DNA from: Lepidodermella squamata
Taxonomy: Eukaryota > Gastrotricha
Direction: 5' to 3'
Length of the DNA: 64,000 nucleotides
NCBI GenBank assembly: GCA_047495785.1
Contig: JBLDXI010000009.1
Coordinates: forward strand, 5,270,001-5,334,000
Positions within the stretch are counted from its first letter, which is position 1, and the number at the start of each line of letters is the position of its first letter. The position numbers and the translations under genes were made by a program. Of the stretch, positions 31,723-43,899 are shown in pieces. Below the pieces are notes generated by a model that worked only from the letters and a program-made list of their open reading frames with translations, was not told where the DNA came from and ran no database searches.

Positions 31723-32239
31723 TTGTTCAATTAGTATTCCATAACAGCTGCAATTTTTCATGCAACTTAAAACTTCGGAACACTCAAGCAAAACTTCGGT
31801 TACGTGGCAATTTCCGCGCGCGCACACAGCGTGACGACCGCGAAGTTCCTGTTGTTGTTTGCGGGCGGAAGATTTCGACACGCCCAAACTACGAAAGGGG
31901 CCGCGGAATAGACACATATTTTTTCAAGGCCACTTGAATTCTCAAAGTTCCAAAATAAGGAGATGCGAAACGTGACGACGATAACGAAGCTAAAGTAACA
32001 TTTTTCAGAATAAAATTGATTGAATTGATTCATGGAATTGATCGGATTGAAATGATTTTTCATCGCGCACTAGAAACTATTTTTAATGGCGGTAATATCT
32101 ATTATTTCTATATTGGTTTTTTGTGAAAAATAAGAGTTTACTGCGTGCCCCAGGTTCCGTCACTACGACTTGAACCCCGTTCCGAGCGATAACCCTTCAG
32201 ATACAGTAGCTCAACGACCTAGCTGAACCTCCGTGCCTC

Positions 32240-32517
32240 CAGTGGCGGAGATACGAGGGTGATTAGAGGTGCACGTGCACCCCCGGTCTTCACCCCCCAA
32301 AATGGACCCTGATGGCGCCTTTACCGAGATACCCACAGGGGGACCCTTATGCGCGGCCAGCCTCGTTTCAATGATCGATTTTTTGCTATTGCCTATTGAT
32401 GTTGCGCGAGACCAGCACCACCTTATTTTTCGGTTTTCGGCGCCTTAGCAGAGGCTACCTAACTCGGACCTCATTGGCGCCTTGCACACCCGGCAAAATT
32501 TCATATCTCCGCCGCTG
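32240..32517. mobile_element. hAT-type MITE with 8-bp target duplication
   Basis: 278 bp with ends CAGTGGCGGAGATA and TATCTCCGCCGCTG, flanked by CGTGCCTC at 32232-32239 and 32518-32525. Eight-base duplications and CAG termini are hallmarks of the hAT superfamily. No ORF. The corresponding place in unit 2 (about 29.34 kb) is empty, so it inserted after the unit was duplicated. Confidence 0.88.
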
Positions 32518-32660
32518 CGTGCCTCCCATGTAATTTAATGTAATTCTCTCCATTCGGCGTACTTGACGAAAATAATGGTAAATTGAAGCAGGACAGATCT
32601 CATTTTGTCCATACTTCAGCGGTATTTCCGGCAGGCATACCTACTAACAACGCAGAGCGA

Positions 32661-32683
32661 TGCACGGACAACGCATAACGTAC
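32661..32683 (+). promoter_or_regulatory. Shared upstream element, copy 3
   Basis: TGCACGGACAACGCATAACG followed by TAC, starting 224 bp before the ATG of member 5; identical to copy 2. Confidence 0.45.
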
Positions 32684-32884
32684 GAAAACATGCGATAAAC
32701 GTGGCGAATGGGAGTAACCAGGCTGGGGGAATTAAGTAACTGAGAAGTTATGATGCCAAAATAGCAGCTGAAAATACTCTCATGGATCCCTGGCGGACCA
32801 GCTCGAAACGAAGGAGCTCATTCGTATCTTTATTAACTCATTTTTTCTTGTTCCTAACACGTCAATTAACAACTTTTATTCGAA

Positions 32885-33247
32885 ATGGCAGTCAGGTTCG
32901 CTCTTCTCGCATTCGTCGCTCTTTCTTGCGTCGCTTACACGGGTAACATTGACCATTTCAATACGACTTGGTAATTAGTCAACTGATTTCCCCTCTGAAC
33001 AGTTTCACAGGCAAACATCGCCGGCTGGACGAAATTGCAAGATCAGTTTTGTCCGGACGTGTACCGCACCGCGTCAAACACCAAGTCAGTTGAGCAATGT
33101 GCGAACACGTGCAATCGCCAAAAGAAGTGCAAATTCATCGGCTGGGAATCATTCGGCAACAACGCATATTTCGAATGCTACATGTTCGAAACGTGCGCAG
33201 CAAAAAAAACCAGCAAGCCGCGCTACGCCTTGTACAAAAGAAACTGA
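32885..33247 (+). CDS. Small secreted six-cysteine PAN/apple-like protein, member 5
   Basis: Exons 32885-32942 and 33003-33247 (60-bp phase-1 intron) give 100 residues. The mature protein is identical to member 4; the only change is Leu to Phe in the signal peptide ('MAVRFALLAFVALSCVAYT'). The 3' UTR palindrome (33310-33323) and AATAAA (33349-33354) are also kept. Members 4 and 5 thus stem from a recent tandem duplication with the coding sequence conserved more strictly than the flanks. Function unknown; expected to be an extracellular, disulfide-bonded protein. Confidence 0.82.
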
Positions 33248-33309
33248 ATGCCATACAACAACGGGCAGCGATGGCTCTTGCGGCTGTAATTCGACCATTT
33301 GATGAGAGT

Positions 33310-33323
33310 TAGCGTTAACGCTA
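33310..33323. promoter_or_regulatory. Palindrome in the 3' UTR, copy 3
   Basis: TAGCGTTAACGCTA, 62 bp after the stop codon of member 5; third copy of the element at 9361 and 30147. Confidence 0.45.
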
Positions 33324-33781
33324 AGTGAAGAGAGGGTCGAACATGACAAATAAAAGACATAAATAAAATTTATCCAGAGCGTTAACAACTGTAGACCTCT
33401 GGGTTTATCAACTTCGGGGAGGAACAAGGCCAAGTGAAAGTGGGCTATATGCTCAGCTAGAGGTATCCCACACTTCTTTCTCTCTCTCTTCCCCAGTTCA
33501 AAGAGCCTCACTGTAATAAGACCTTGAAGGATTGCTGGGATTGCTGGCCTAATCAACGAGATCAATAAGCTACTTCGCCATGCAGCATTTTATGTTGCTT
33601 ATCGTGGACCGGTCGGGCAGTCAATTCGGACGAGTTCGATATCAAAGGATTCCCCGTGTTTCAGTGTACTCGTCATGGTTAATTTTCGCGATTTATAAGT
33701 AATTCAAGGGATTATTAATCCCCTGGAATACGGAGGCATACAAATGTGTATACATTGTGTAATCTCAGCGGTAGGTCTTTT

Positions 33782-34045
33782 GTGACACAAGTTAGATATG
33801 TAGACTGTATTTCATCTGCAATCCCATGCTAAAAAAATTTTTATGTTTTCAAGTTCTTTTCAAGTCGCTGCTGATGACGTCCCCGGCTACCTGTTTCTAC
33901 CGAACTCCTTTTGCCAGTCCTCAGCAATGGCCGCAGAAAGTGTTGACTGCTATGGAGTGTTGCCATTGTGGGCCTGTTCTATTGCGAGAAGAAGATGTTG
34001 GTGAGAAACTTTAGTCGGAAAAATAAAATGAGCGATGAAAAAGAG
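33782..34045 (+). pseudogene. Pseudogene of a member 2-type secreted protein
   Basis: From 'CACAAGTTAGATA' (the exon 1/intron donor of member 2) through 'TTCTTTTCAAGTCGC' (its acceptor) the sequence follows 11405-11480 closely. It continues with exon 2 ('CTGATGACGTCCCCGGCTAC', 'TTTCTACCGAAC', 'TTTTGCCAG') to about 33965. It then jumps to the 3' UTR ('AAAAATAAAATGAGCG'). Most of exon 2, including at least three cysteine codons, is deleted, and no signal-peptide exon is present upstream. It is the downstream partner of member 5 and shows that the two-gene unit was duplicated as a whole. Confidence 0.75.
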
Positions 34046-34257
34046 TACGTTATTCGCCTAACTTTGGCACAGGGATGCTTCCATTGCGGTACTAACTAGG
34101 TTGAAGGCTGTCACGAGCTATTTGCTGCCGCAACCAGGTTTTATCCCAAATGCAATGACTTCTGCTAACTAATTATGCCGCTAAGACACCGAATCGATAA
34201 ACGATGAATTTTCGATTAGTATTCCTTTAGGCCATGAAGGTAAATGAAAGCAAGTGC

Positions 34258-34277
34258 GCACCCTAAATTTAGGGTGC
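34258..34277. repeat. 20-bp perfect palindrome
   Basis: GCACCCTAAATTTAGGGTGC reads the same on both strands. It may be a small cruciform-forming site or the head-to-head ends of a lost insertion. Confidence 0.5.
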
Positions 34278-37200
34278 CTGCGTTAAATTTGAGACTCCAG
34301 AACTAGATTTCCCTTAAATATACTTTTTCGAGTTTCATGTCTTCTCTGGAATCTCAATTTTTTTATCATGCCTAACCGATAGTTCTTCATATTACGCGAA
34401 TTTCAAAAATGAGAGTTTTCAAATTAGATCTTTTCAGCTGATATTGAGCTAATTCGTATCGCTTCGGTCTCTCTGAATGAGACAGATCGTTGGGTAAGGT
34501 CTTGCTGGCTGTAAATAATTAAACTGTAAAAAAAAGTGTAAATAACTGTGTTCCAATCTCGTCTCTTTGGCGTTGATCTAACTGTTGTTGGCCACGCACC
34601 ATGTATGAACGCCTGGCCTTTTCATGATACATCAGGAATCGCGAGTGTCATTTCCGATGCGTTGCACACTCACGGCATAAATTACGCTAAAATTACCACC
34701 ATGACAACAATAATACTATACACCTAATATAGACACGCAGTGGGCGTAATTCGTTATCAAATCAGTTAAACGTGGCCGTGTCCGGAAATGTAACCGAAGT
34801 AGGCATTTGAACTCAGAATGGCCACTTTGATTTCGATCACAAATGATTAACATAACAGAGCCAAAGCTTGACATCAACCTGGTTTACTACTCAGTTGCTC
34901 TTGTTTTCATTAAAATGGGCGGAGCTTAGTATTTTCAATCAAAGATACAATAGCTGCCAATCAACGACCTCAGTTTACTCAGAGCGGTTCCAAAGTCAAA
35001 GGCGAGATATGGTAGCGGCTTTTATCTGTCCGGAATCGAACCAAACACGGCTCGGATGATAACAACTCCGAGTCATCCAAAACTTTGCACCGCGCAGTGT
35101 ATAGTAATAAATTTTCGTACCTCGAGGCGCTTCGATTTTCATTAGATATTCATGAGCAAAATTTTCTTGATTGCAATTGTTAATCAAATTTCGCGCGTGC
35201 CTGCAAGCAAAGTTTTTTCAACAATAACCGGCATTTATTCCATTATGTAAATGTAACGTTTCGGCCGATGATTGACTGAACTCGCATCATCCATCACCAT
35301 ATGGGTGGCCTCGAAAATCGCGAAGAGATTAGTTACTACACACCACTCTGGAGGCGATGAAAGTGGCAATTTGTCATCAGATCGAATCATCATCCTGCGC
35401 GAGAACTAACTTCATTACTTGGCTGCCGTCGTCGTCGGCGCCACGGGCACCGCGCGTTAAATCGGCGCGCTCTGTGATAGATTAAGCGCGCTTATACACT
35501 TACTTATTGCTACTACAACTTGTTATTATTGCATTATCAAGTGTGTTTACTTGTATATTGCATTTACCACCACCATGTAAGTATTTGAGGTCGTCGTCGT
35601 GCAGTAATGTAATAAGCGCCGCCGATGATCCACCCTGGCGGCGGGCGACACCAGCGCAGCAGCAGCTGACGCGAGGCCGCGGGCGCCGCAATAACTGCGC
35701 GCGCAATAAAACTCGAGCGCGCGCACGTCGATTTTATTGCGCGCGCGGCCTCGACGCGCGCCACTTGATTTCGCGCTTCGCATGCGTTTCAAGCACTTGC
35801 CACGCACTTGCTTTAGCGGCAAATTACTTCATGCTCTAATCGCCGTTGGAGTGAAGCTTCGAGCTACCTAATTTGCAATATAGTATCACAATGCATTGAG
35901 GATACCAATATTTCCATATAAGTAACAAAATGCGTACAAAATCCTAGAAACTCCCCTAAATTTCTTGAATTTCGCACATTTTGGAACAGAAATCAGGATT
36001 AAATTTCAGTTTTTCAAGCTCCAAATTCAGTGAAGTTGGCGAATATTTCCTAGATTTCAATAGCAAATCAAAACTTTTTACCGAAATATTTTCTAGTGAC
36101 TTCTCATATTTTCAGACTTTCAAGCTTCAAGTTCGACAAAAATCGGATAAATTTCATATCATTACAAAAGTGATTACTTTGAAGTTTGAAATTTGCATAA
36201 AAAATATTCACTTATTTTGAAACAATTTAAATGACTTCAAAAAATTGAAATTTTTTATCATCTCCATAAGGATATTTTATATCAGAAATTAGTTTGAAAA
36301 TCACCTTAATATTTTCTTTTACATTTCGAAAAAATGATTCACAAGTTCAAAAATTTTCAAATAATTTGTATTCATTCTTCGAAAAATGCATAAAATAGTT
36401 TTCATCACTTTTGATGGGCTCCACTTTCGAGATGATTATCCTTACCCTTTAAAACCTATCCCGAAGTATGGTCTAAGTTTTTTGTTGTGAAATTGCCGTT
36501 AATTAATCAATATTGAGGTCTAGATAACGTGCGCGGCCTCAAATAGCCTTACCGGAAGTTCCACTTGATTTTATTCCGCTGCATTAAACGGCGATAAAAG
36601 TCCGCGATGTGTACCATGTACCACTCAATCTTCATTGTGCCACTTAATCTTTGCGCAAACGTGTCGCCAGTCCCCGGCAGTCGGCAGTGATGGTAGCACA
36701 TCTCAAGCTGTGGCCGGCGGCAATTACTTGCCAAGGAAGAAGCCGCGAAAAGAAGCCGCATTCTCGGCCGATTAGATTTGTCGCGAGCGCATGGCGCCAG
36801 CTTGGGCGCGCTCTATATAATATCACATGCGCCGCTAATGTTTGCGCGTTGATGATGTGCGCGCGCACACCTGCGCAAATCGCGCCGGCGCACGCAAAAG
36901 CAGCGCTGGCCCGAGATTGGCGCGCGCCATCTAGTAGCGCAATTAACCCATTAAAGCTCATCATCAAAGTCAAAATATTTAGCAGTAACACTTCATAGCT
37001 CTGATAATTGATCAGTATACCACTTCAGAGACAATCTTCTTCCATATTATCATCTTCAATTTCATTCCATCCAACTCATTTTTCAAAAGTTATTTGTAAT
37101 AAATAAGCATCTTCCTTATATTCGATAAAAACTCCGAAAAATCATGAAATAAGCGAAAGAATTACACGCGAAATTCTCTCAATTTTCAGGAGTGACTTGT

Positions 37201-40200
37201 GACTTATTTGAAAAAAATCAGATATAAAATCCAATAGGATTTACACATATTTTTCGGCAAAATGGCACTTTTAAAGAAAGTCGCCCTAAAATTATGGGAC
37301 GAATGTGCATTTCTATTAATTGCAGACATTTTTTTGCATAATCTTGTGACCTTGTAGCTTATCGTCTATTTTTCGCCTCGACTTTTGTTGACACTGATCG
37401 CTGTTCACTTTTCGCGTTAATAATAAATTAACAACAAGAATCGCGGTTGGTATTGCGCGCGCCCTAGCGACTTGAGCCGCAGCCAGGTTCCAGCTCGAAG
37501 CCGAGCTTGTTTGCTGTCGCATCAATAAGTCATAAACGCAAGTTGTATAGCTATGATAGAAGGCGATAGCGAGGCGGCTAATGAAACATAAACGAGATAC
37601 CGGTGTAAGCTGGTGGCAGGTATAGGTAGGCGGGTAGGTGTAGGTATATTATAAGTGGTGCCAGCAGCTAAATCAAGAGCGCACAACGGCACACGAAGCA
37701 AATATTTTGACTCGCAGGTGGCAAAAGCCACTCGCATATCGATAGGCAACGGCACGCCGGGCTTGGCAAAATCAATGCGGGCGATGATTGGCCGAGCGAG
37801 CGAGCGAGCCCGCGAGGTGTTGAAATAATGAACAAAAGCCACGGCTAGGCAAAATACTTAAGGAAGAAGAGCGAGCGAGCGAAAGATGACGACGGGGGCC
37901 GGGTGATAAATAAATAATTACAGGCGCTAAAACTCGACAGCGAGCATCAGCACAAGTTGCTGCGGCAATTATACGCTGGTACTCGAGTGGCGACTGCGAC
38001 TGCGGCTCGAGGTGTCGCGGCTAACGAGATGACTAACCATCATCTCATCCCAACTGCTACCACCACTGACCGGTTCGTAGCCAATCAGGTGTCACTTTTA
38101 TCCAAAGCACGTGCTCACGCTCCTGTTCCCAAACAACTTTTCACGGATAGAAACTTTTCATTATCAGCAACGCCATCCTATTTATCAGATATTTTTCTCA
38201 TTTAAGCGCATTCTCTTTTGGTTCAATCAAAGTTAAATCAAAGGAACGAATCTCCCAAACTTCTGCGACAATTTGATTCAAGTTAGACTCGGGTTCTTTC
38301 TCAAAACTTTTGCCCAATTGGTGGTCCCAATAATACGTGGAACAGCTAATTCCGCAACGTTCAGACCTATTTTAAACTGATTTTTTTGTAGAATATTCAA
38401 ATTCATGATTGGATCGAATTCGGATCAAAGTTGTTCATTTCCATCAATTTCAGCTAAAATCTGAATGATTCTGATCAAGCTCGGATCATCTTCGGGGATT
38501 TAGATCAAATCAGGATCAAATTTAGCTCAAACATGCCTGAATATCAAGGTAGCATATAATAGTGATCAAATTTTGATTTCATTCTCAAATTATTTGAAGC
38601 GAATTGCGATTGAAAATCAGAATTCACCTGCTTGGCAAATATTTCGGCCCTATGCTCTGAAATTATTCTTAAGGCAATTATTTTGCTAACCTTAGTTTAG
38701 CTGGCATTTTAAACTATATTTCAATTTTGATCAGAATTTGATCTTCAAATTTTTCCACGTTGTTAGGTTTCGTCTCTTGAATCGCCTAGTTGTAACTGAT
38801 AATATTTAAGCTGGCTTTACTGTTAAAAATTTGCCATTTTCAAGATAAGAAGGTGATGCGACGATGATGAGTTCCGGACGTGAGGCGGTGAAAGGCGGCG
38901 GATTTCTTGTTCAACACCAAATATTTAGAAATCGACGGCTTTGAAGCTGCGCGTGCGCCTGTTTGCGCTGCGTGCGCGCGTGCGGCGACTTGTCGACACA
39001 AGACTCGCACAAACATTTAGCCTAAGACACTACCTAGACCTAGGCATTAGCAGTAATAGTTGTAAAATAAGTAAGAAGCAAGAAAGATACGGCCACCTCG
39101 CGAGAAGATGAGCGAACTAGCGAGCGATCGGCGTCACCTGCGCCTGTTCAAACACGCGCATTAGCCGGCCTATTATGCCGCTGATTGTTGTGCTACGAGG
39201 GCTTTGTTCGCCCGAAACCCCGGTAGCAATAACAATGCATGAATGACACCGGCGGGCGTGATATCGCCGTCAAAACCGCCGGCTGTACTAATAACACGAG
39301 AGGCGCGATTTGTTTTGCGCGCGTGCCGCGGTGCCAACCCGGCTGCGATGTCGCTGTTCATTTTACTTACACACGATTATCATCATAAATTTACCCCTGT
39401 GTTATCACAACACCACTCATCGTTCGACGGCGACAGCGACACCTCACTCCCGGCTCTTCAGTCCCGAAAGTGCGGATGCGCACTTGATGGGTGAGGAGCA
39501 GGGTGCGCGCACCCTAGCGCCCAGCTGTGGGTCACCCTCTCGATGGGCGCCACACTGCGCGCGGTGTCATGAGTCGGAATCACAAGCGCCCATTAATGGG
39601 CGATAAGTACCGGGTCTGGCTTCCGGATCAGCAGCGTGACGCCCGCTCAGCTATAAAACGCATCAGTTTTACTGCAGAAATTAGTCACCAGTCACCCATC
39701 ACCGGGATCACCCATTCACTAAATACGAAATTCAACCCAGAATTGCGGAACCATTTTCATTATTCAGTGAGCTCAGAACGTCTCCTAGTTCAGTGATTAA
39801 TCACGTCTCGTTTCGCCGCGATACTTGGATCCACCCATTTGTCACCCTTGTCACCTATCGGAGAATCCTAAGATAGTCTCTAATTTTTTTTAATAAAAAT
39901 CAGTTGCATCAATATTATTTAACTTGATTTGCTGAGCTCGGGCACTTCTTTTCTATCTATTATTTTTTCAAACAGAACGAGTTTATTGAAGTAAATGTTG
40001 ACATCAGCTTCTTCCGCATTTTTCTTAGAAATCGTACCTTTTTATCGTTTTTATTTCTCAATGCATGGCGACCATTGTGTAATTTTCTTTGAAAACTCGC
40101 ATAAGAGCAAATGATAGCAGGGCAAAAAACCAGCCAATCCTAGCGGCGGCGTCGCTGATTGGCTGGGCGCAGTGTGGCGACGCCGTTTTTGCGCGCTATT

Positions 40201-40717
40201 ATTACTTGACATTTGACTGCGCGCGCGCTCATCGATATCGAACGCTGCTGCGCAAACATAGCGCTGCTTATTATTATTATACACAAACTCACTTACTACT
40301 ACCATCGCCACCACCCGAGCGTCATAAGAAGCATTTTCCCTTTTAACTGTTGAGATCAAGCTAGATTTCTCAGACAAAGAAATTGATCTTGCATGTCTAA
40401 GAGAAAAATGTAATTTTTCCCCGAATTTTTTAACGCATCTAGGCATGTGTACAATTTGAATAAGCGAGTTTAACCGAGTCGATTGATATATCACTTGAAT
40501 AAACCTTTTCTGAGTTGCCTCTGTCGATTTTTTAGCGTGAGCTTGCTTTGTTTTATTACTGCCGCAATCTGCGCGCGCAAGTGAGTGACCCACTTTATTT
40601 ATTAATAGGTGTGCGCGCTTCTTTTATCTTCGATGTATACGCTCACCTATTGTGTTTTTATTATAGGTATCAATCACATTTCTTTGTTATTTTTTCGACA
40701 CGAAAAATCACGCCCGA
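34278..40717. other. Gene-poor region with CpG-rich islands upstream of the GFI1-like gene
   Basis: No protein gene is supported. AT-rich sequence alternates with islands rich in CGCG and GCGC at about 35.41-35.83, 36.53-36.96, 37.43-38.06, 38.88-39.68 and 40.12-40.26 kb. Several islands contain low-complexity GAGCGAGCGAGC runs. They may be enhancers or promoters of the transcription-factor gene downstream, as expected around developmental regulators. A 180-codon minus-strand frame at 40051-40593 has no recognisable motif. Confidence 0.4.
39652..39658 (+). promoter_or_regulatory. TATA-box candidate
   Basis: TATAAAA at the downstream edge of a CpG-rich island, followed about 30 bp on by the pyrimidine-adenine sequence expected at a start site. 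It lies 1.06 kb before the GFI1-like ATG, so it could serve that gene through a long 5' UTR or an unseen 5' exon. Weak evidence. Confidence 0.25.
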
Positions 40718-43700
40718 ATGTCGCTGCCAGCCGCTTCAACTGGCCACCAGCGCCAACGTTTGGGCTCGAAAACTTCGTCGACCTCGCCGCAAATCGGCAG
40801 CGCCAACATCACGCCATCGACCCTGCTCACCCCTCTGAGCCCGCCTCTGGGTGCTACACCAACCCTACCCGGCGCCAATCCTCTATTGGTCCTGCAACAA
40901 CTCGTCCTACTTCAGCAGCAGCAACAACAGCAACAGCAGCAATTAGCCAGCCTTGGCTTGTTGCCAAATGCTGGAAATACCGAACTGGCGTCGCTGCTGT
41001 TCGGTAATTTGATGAAGCCGCAACCAGCTCCAGTTGTGGCTCCGTCGCCGCTGTTGGGCAATCCGTGGTCGGATGGTGATACGGCGGGCGTTTTGTACCG
41101 AAAATCGCTCGAACAATTGCTGGCCCTGCAACAGCAACAACAGCAACAGGTTCCGGCTCATTCTGGGAAACAACATAACATCGCAGAAAATGGTGAGATT
41201 TTTTATCTTTTTTTTCAAAGTCAATAGCCTAGTTTTTTTATTTTTTTTAATTCTAAAGTCATGATGGTTTTTGAATTATCAATAATTATAAATTATAAAA
41301 TTCGGAATTTTGGTATAATTTAGAATTTATTTTGAATTCCAATTAAAATTTAAGTTTTCGTTTCACCTTGGTTCTGCGACTGGAATATAATAGGCTTATT
41401 AAATTTTCTAATATTTCTAAAAAATTATTCCTTTTAAAAATTATCCGTTGAAATAAAATTCTGATCCCTTTTCGAAATTTTAAGTTTTTTGGCACCTTGA
41501 TGGGCGCAATTTTTTTCGTTCGAGCCCAAGATTTTCGGTTATACTTATTGGCGCAAGAGATTTCGCGTTAGCGCCGACGCGCCGAAGCAAAGCGCGCGGC
41601 TGCGCATCAATTATTCAAAAATCATCGCCTGCCTAGCTCGTTTTGTCAACGGTTCGGATTTCAGTCGGCCTCAAAGGCGCTGTGGCGCGGCGCCATTTAG
41701 TCAACTTATTTTGCCGAAACCCGAACTGCTGTGATACAAATACGGCGCACAATCTCAATTTCCATAATTATTATTATTATTATTATTTCTGTGACCATAT
41801 ATAGCTATCTTGCTACTGATTGCTGATTTGTGGTCTGCGTGTGCGCGCGCAAAATCTGCCCGCAAACAAATTACGCGGCGCGCGCATGCAAATCCGCGAA
41901 ATCCGAGACGTGCGGCTGCGCGCGGCTTTTAATAAACCGCTGCTAATAAGTAACCATCCGAGCTATCACATCTCTAGTTCTGGTTATACACCGAAAACCA
42001 GCGCAAAAAAATGAACCGTTTTGCTTTGAACTCATCGCATCTCAAAATTGACAATATCAAGTTCGAAAAGGTTAGCAAACAAATTAGGCGAAATTACTGA
42101 AAGTCGCGATTGGGATGACACAGATCGAAAAAATTGGATTAATTTTACGAATATTATTCCAGTTCCTTTCATTAGATATTTTCCCGCTATTCCTTTATTA
42201 TTTGGTTGCGAATAATAGAAAGACGAGAAGAACTTGGGTATTTCTCAAACAAATGACTACAACGGCTGAATAAATATAATTTGAACATCGGAGAAGTAAC
42301 CGGAAATTTCTAGAAATTTTGACGAAAAAAAATTTCCAGTGCAAATTGGACGCAAAAATGCGATTCCAAAATTTTAAATTTGTTTTATAATGATCTCAAG
42401 TCGGGGAAAATTCCGAAAATTATTAGCTGGAATCGGCCTGGCTCAGCGTGATTCGGAAAAAACACTCGAAAAAATCCGGAAAAATATGAATAATTTATTT
42501 AGACTTAAATTGGGTCAAATCAAGTAATTTGCCTGTGAAAAATGATTCTCCGAAATTCTGAAATTCTGTGTTTAATTTTATGCTTCTAAATAATTCCTGA
42601 ATTTTGCTTTCATCCCTGTGATATATTTTTTCTAATATTTTAATTTTTTTTTTAGTTGATCCTGGAACTTCAAACAGTCGCGATGCCCTGCTACTGCCGT
42701 CACCCTCAACCACCGCCTCATCGACCTCGCCGCCGTTTGTCGCGCCCCGCCTGCCATCGCCGCAAAGCAGCAACAACCAAACCGCAACTACAACAACCAC
42801 AACCACCGCCTCAACCTCAGCCTTCCCAGACCTGTGGCGATTCGAAGCCCCGGCTACAACCGCCGTAAAAACCGAAGAAGCCCCCGCGAATTCGCCGCCC
42901 ATTCTCGCAAACGCCCTGCTACAACACATGCTAATGCAGGCTCTACAGCGCGATCTCGTCAACAACCTACTCGCGGCTAGATCACCCGAGCTGGCCCCGA
43001 CCCCAGTCTCAACCTCATCGCCACCCCTGTTAACACCATCCCCAATCAACAACAACAAGCGGCATTTGAAGAACTCGGATGAAAAAGCCGCGAAAAAGCC
43101 GAAACTCGAGAGTGAAGATCACGAAATCGATGAGACAAATGAAGGGCAATTCGAGTGCTCGCGTTGCAGCAAGTTCTTCGCGACGGCTCACGGGCTGGAA
43201 GTCCACGTGCGCCGCACCCACTCAGGGCGCCGGCCCTTTGCTTGCGAGGTGTGCAATAAAACGTTTGGCCACGCCGTGTCGCTGTCGCAGCACCGCGCCG
43301 TGCACACGCAGGAGCGGTCGTTCGTGTGCCCGCAGTGCAACAAATCGTTCAAGCGATCGTCGACGCTGACGACGCACCTACTGATCCACTCGGACACGCG
43401 GCCGTACCCGTGCCAGTACTGCGGCAAGCGGTTCCACCAGAAGTCTGACATGAAGAAACACACGTACATCCACACGGGCGAGAAGCCGCACAAGTGCCTG
43501 CAGTGCGGCAAATCGTTCTCGCAGTCGTCGAATTTGATCACGCACTCGCGGAAACACACCGGCTTCAAGCCGTTCGTGTGCCAGTTGTGTAATAAAGCGT
43601 TCCAGCGCAAGGTTGACCTGCGGCGGCACGCCGAGACGCAGCATGGCGCCAACTCGGCGGCGGCGATGCTGAACGCGAATCAAGTCCCGCTGCCGTTGTC

Positions 43701-43899
43701 GAACGCCTGCTTCTCGCCGTTGCCGCCGAATTTCGACGAGGACGAAGACGTGGAGGAGGGCGAAATTTTGGACATGTCGCGATCGTCGTCTGTCGCTGTT
43801 AACAATAATGACCTGGAAATCGACGACGACGACGACGAGTCGATGTCTCAACAACAACAACCACCTGTTGAGGAAGACGTGGTGGTGAAAGCTGATTGA
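40718..43899 (+). CDS. GFI1: GFI1/senseless-class six-zinc-finger transcription factor
   Basis: Exons 40718-41192 and 42656-43899 (1463-bp phase-1 intron) give 572 residues. The N-terminal half is low complexity with two polyglutamine runs (about residues 68-77 and 140-146) and Pro/Ser/Thr-rich stretches. Six C2H2 fingers occupy about residues 320-490. Fingers 3-6 are diagnostic: '[19 protein letters not shown]', '[19 protein letters not shown]', '[19 protein letters not shown]' and '[16 protein letters not shown]' are near-identical to GFI1, Drosophila senseless and C. elegans PAG-3. The family represses or activates genes in sensory neurons and blood cells. No SNAG repressor peptide is visible at the N-terminus, so an upstream exon could be missing. 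An acidic tail ends the protein. The family assignment is sure; the first exon is less so. Confidence 0.93.

Noticed and set aside
40051-40593. 180-codon minus-strand open frame
   Set aside because: No recognisable domain, no signal of codon bias, odd composition (poly-Asn, basic stretches) and no splice context. Length alone is not enough, though expression data could revive it.
42495-43058. 187-codon minus-strand frame
   Set aside because: Overlaps the GFI1-like exon and its Gly/Val-rich sequence is the antisense of Gln/Pro/Thr-rich coding sequence.
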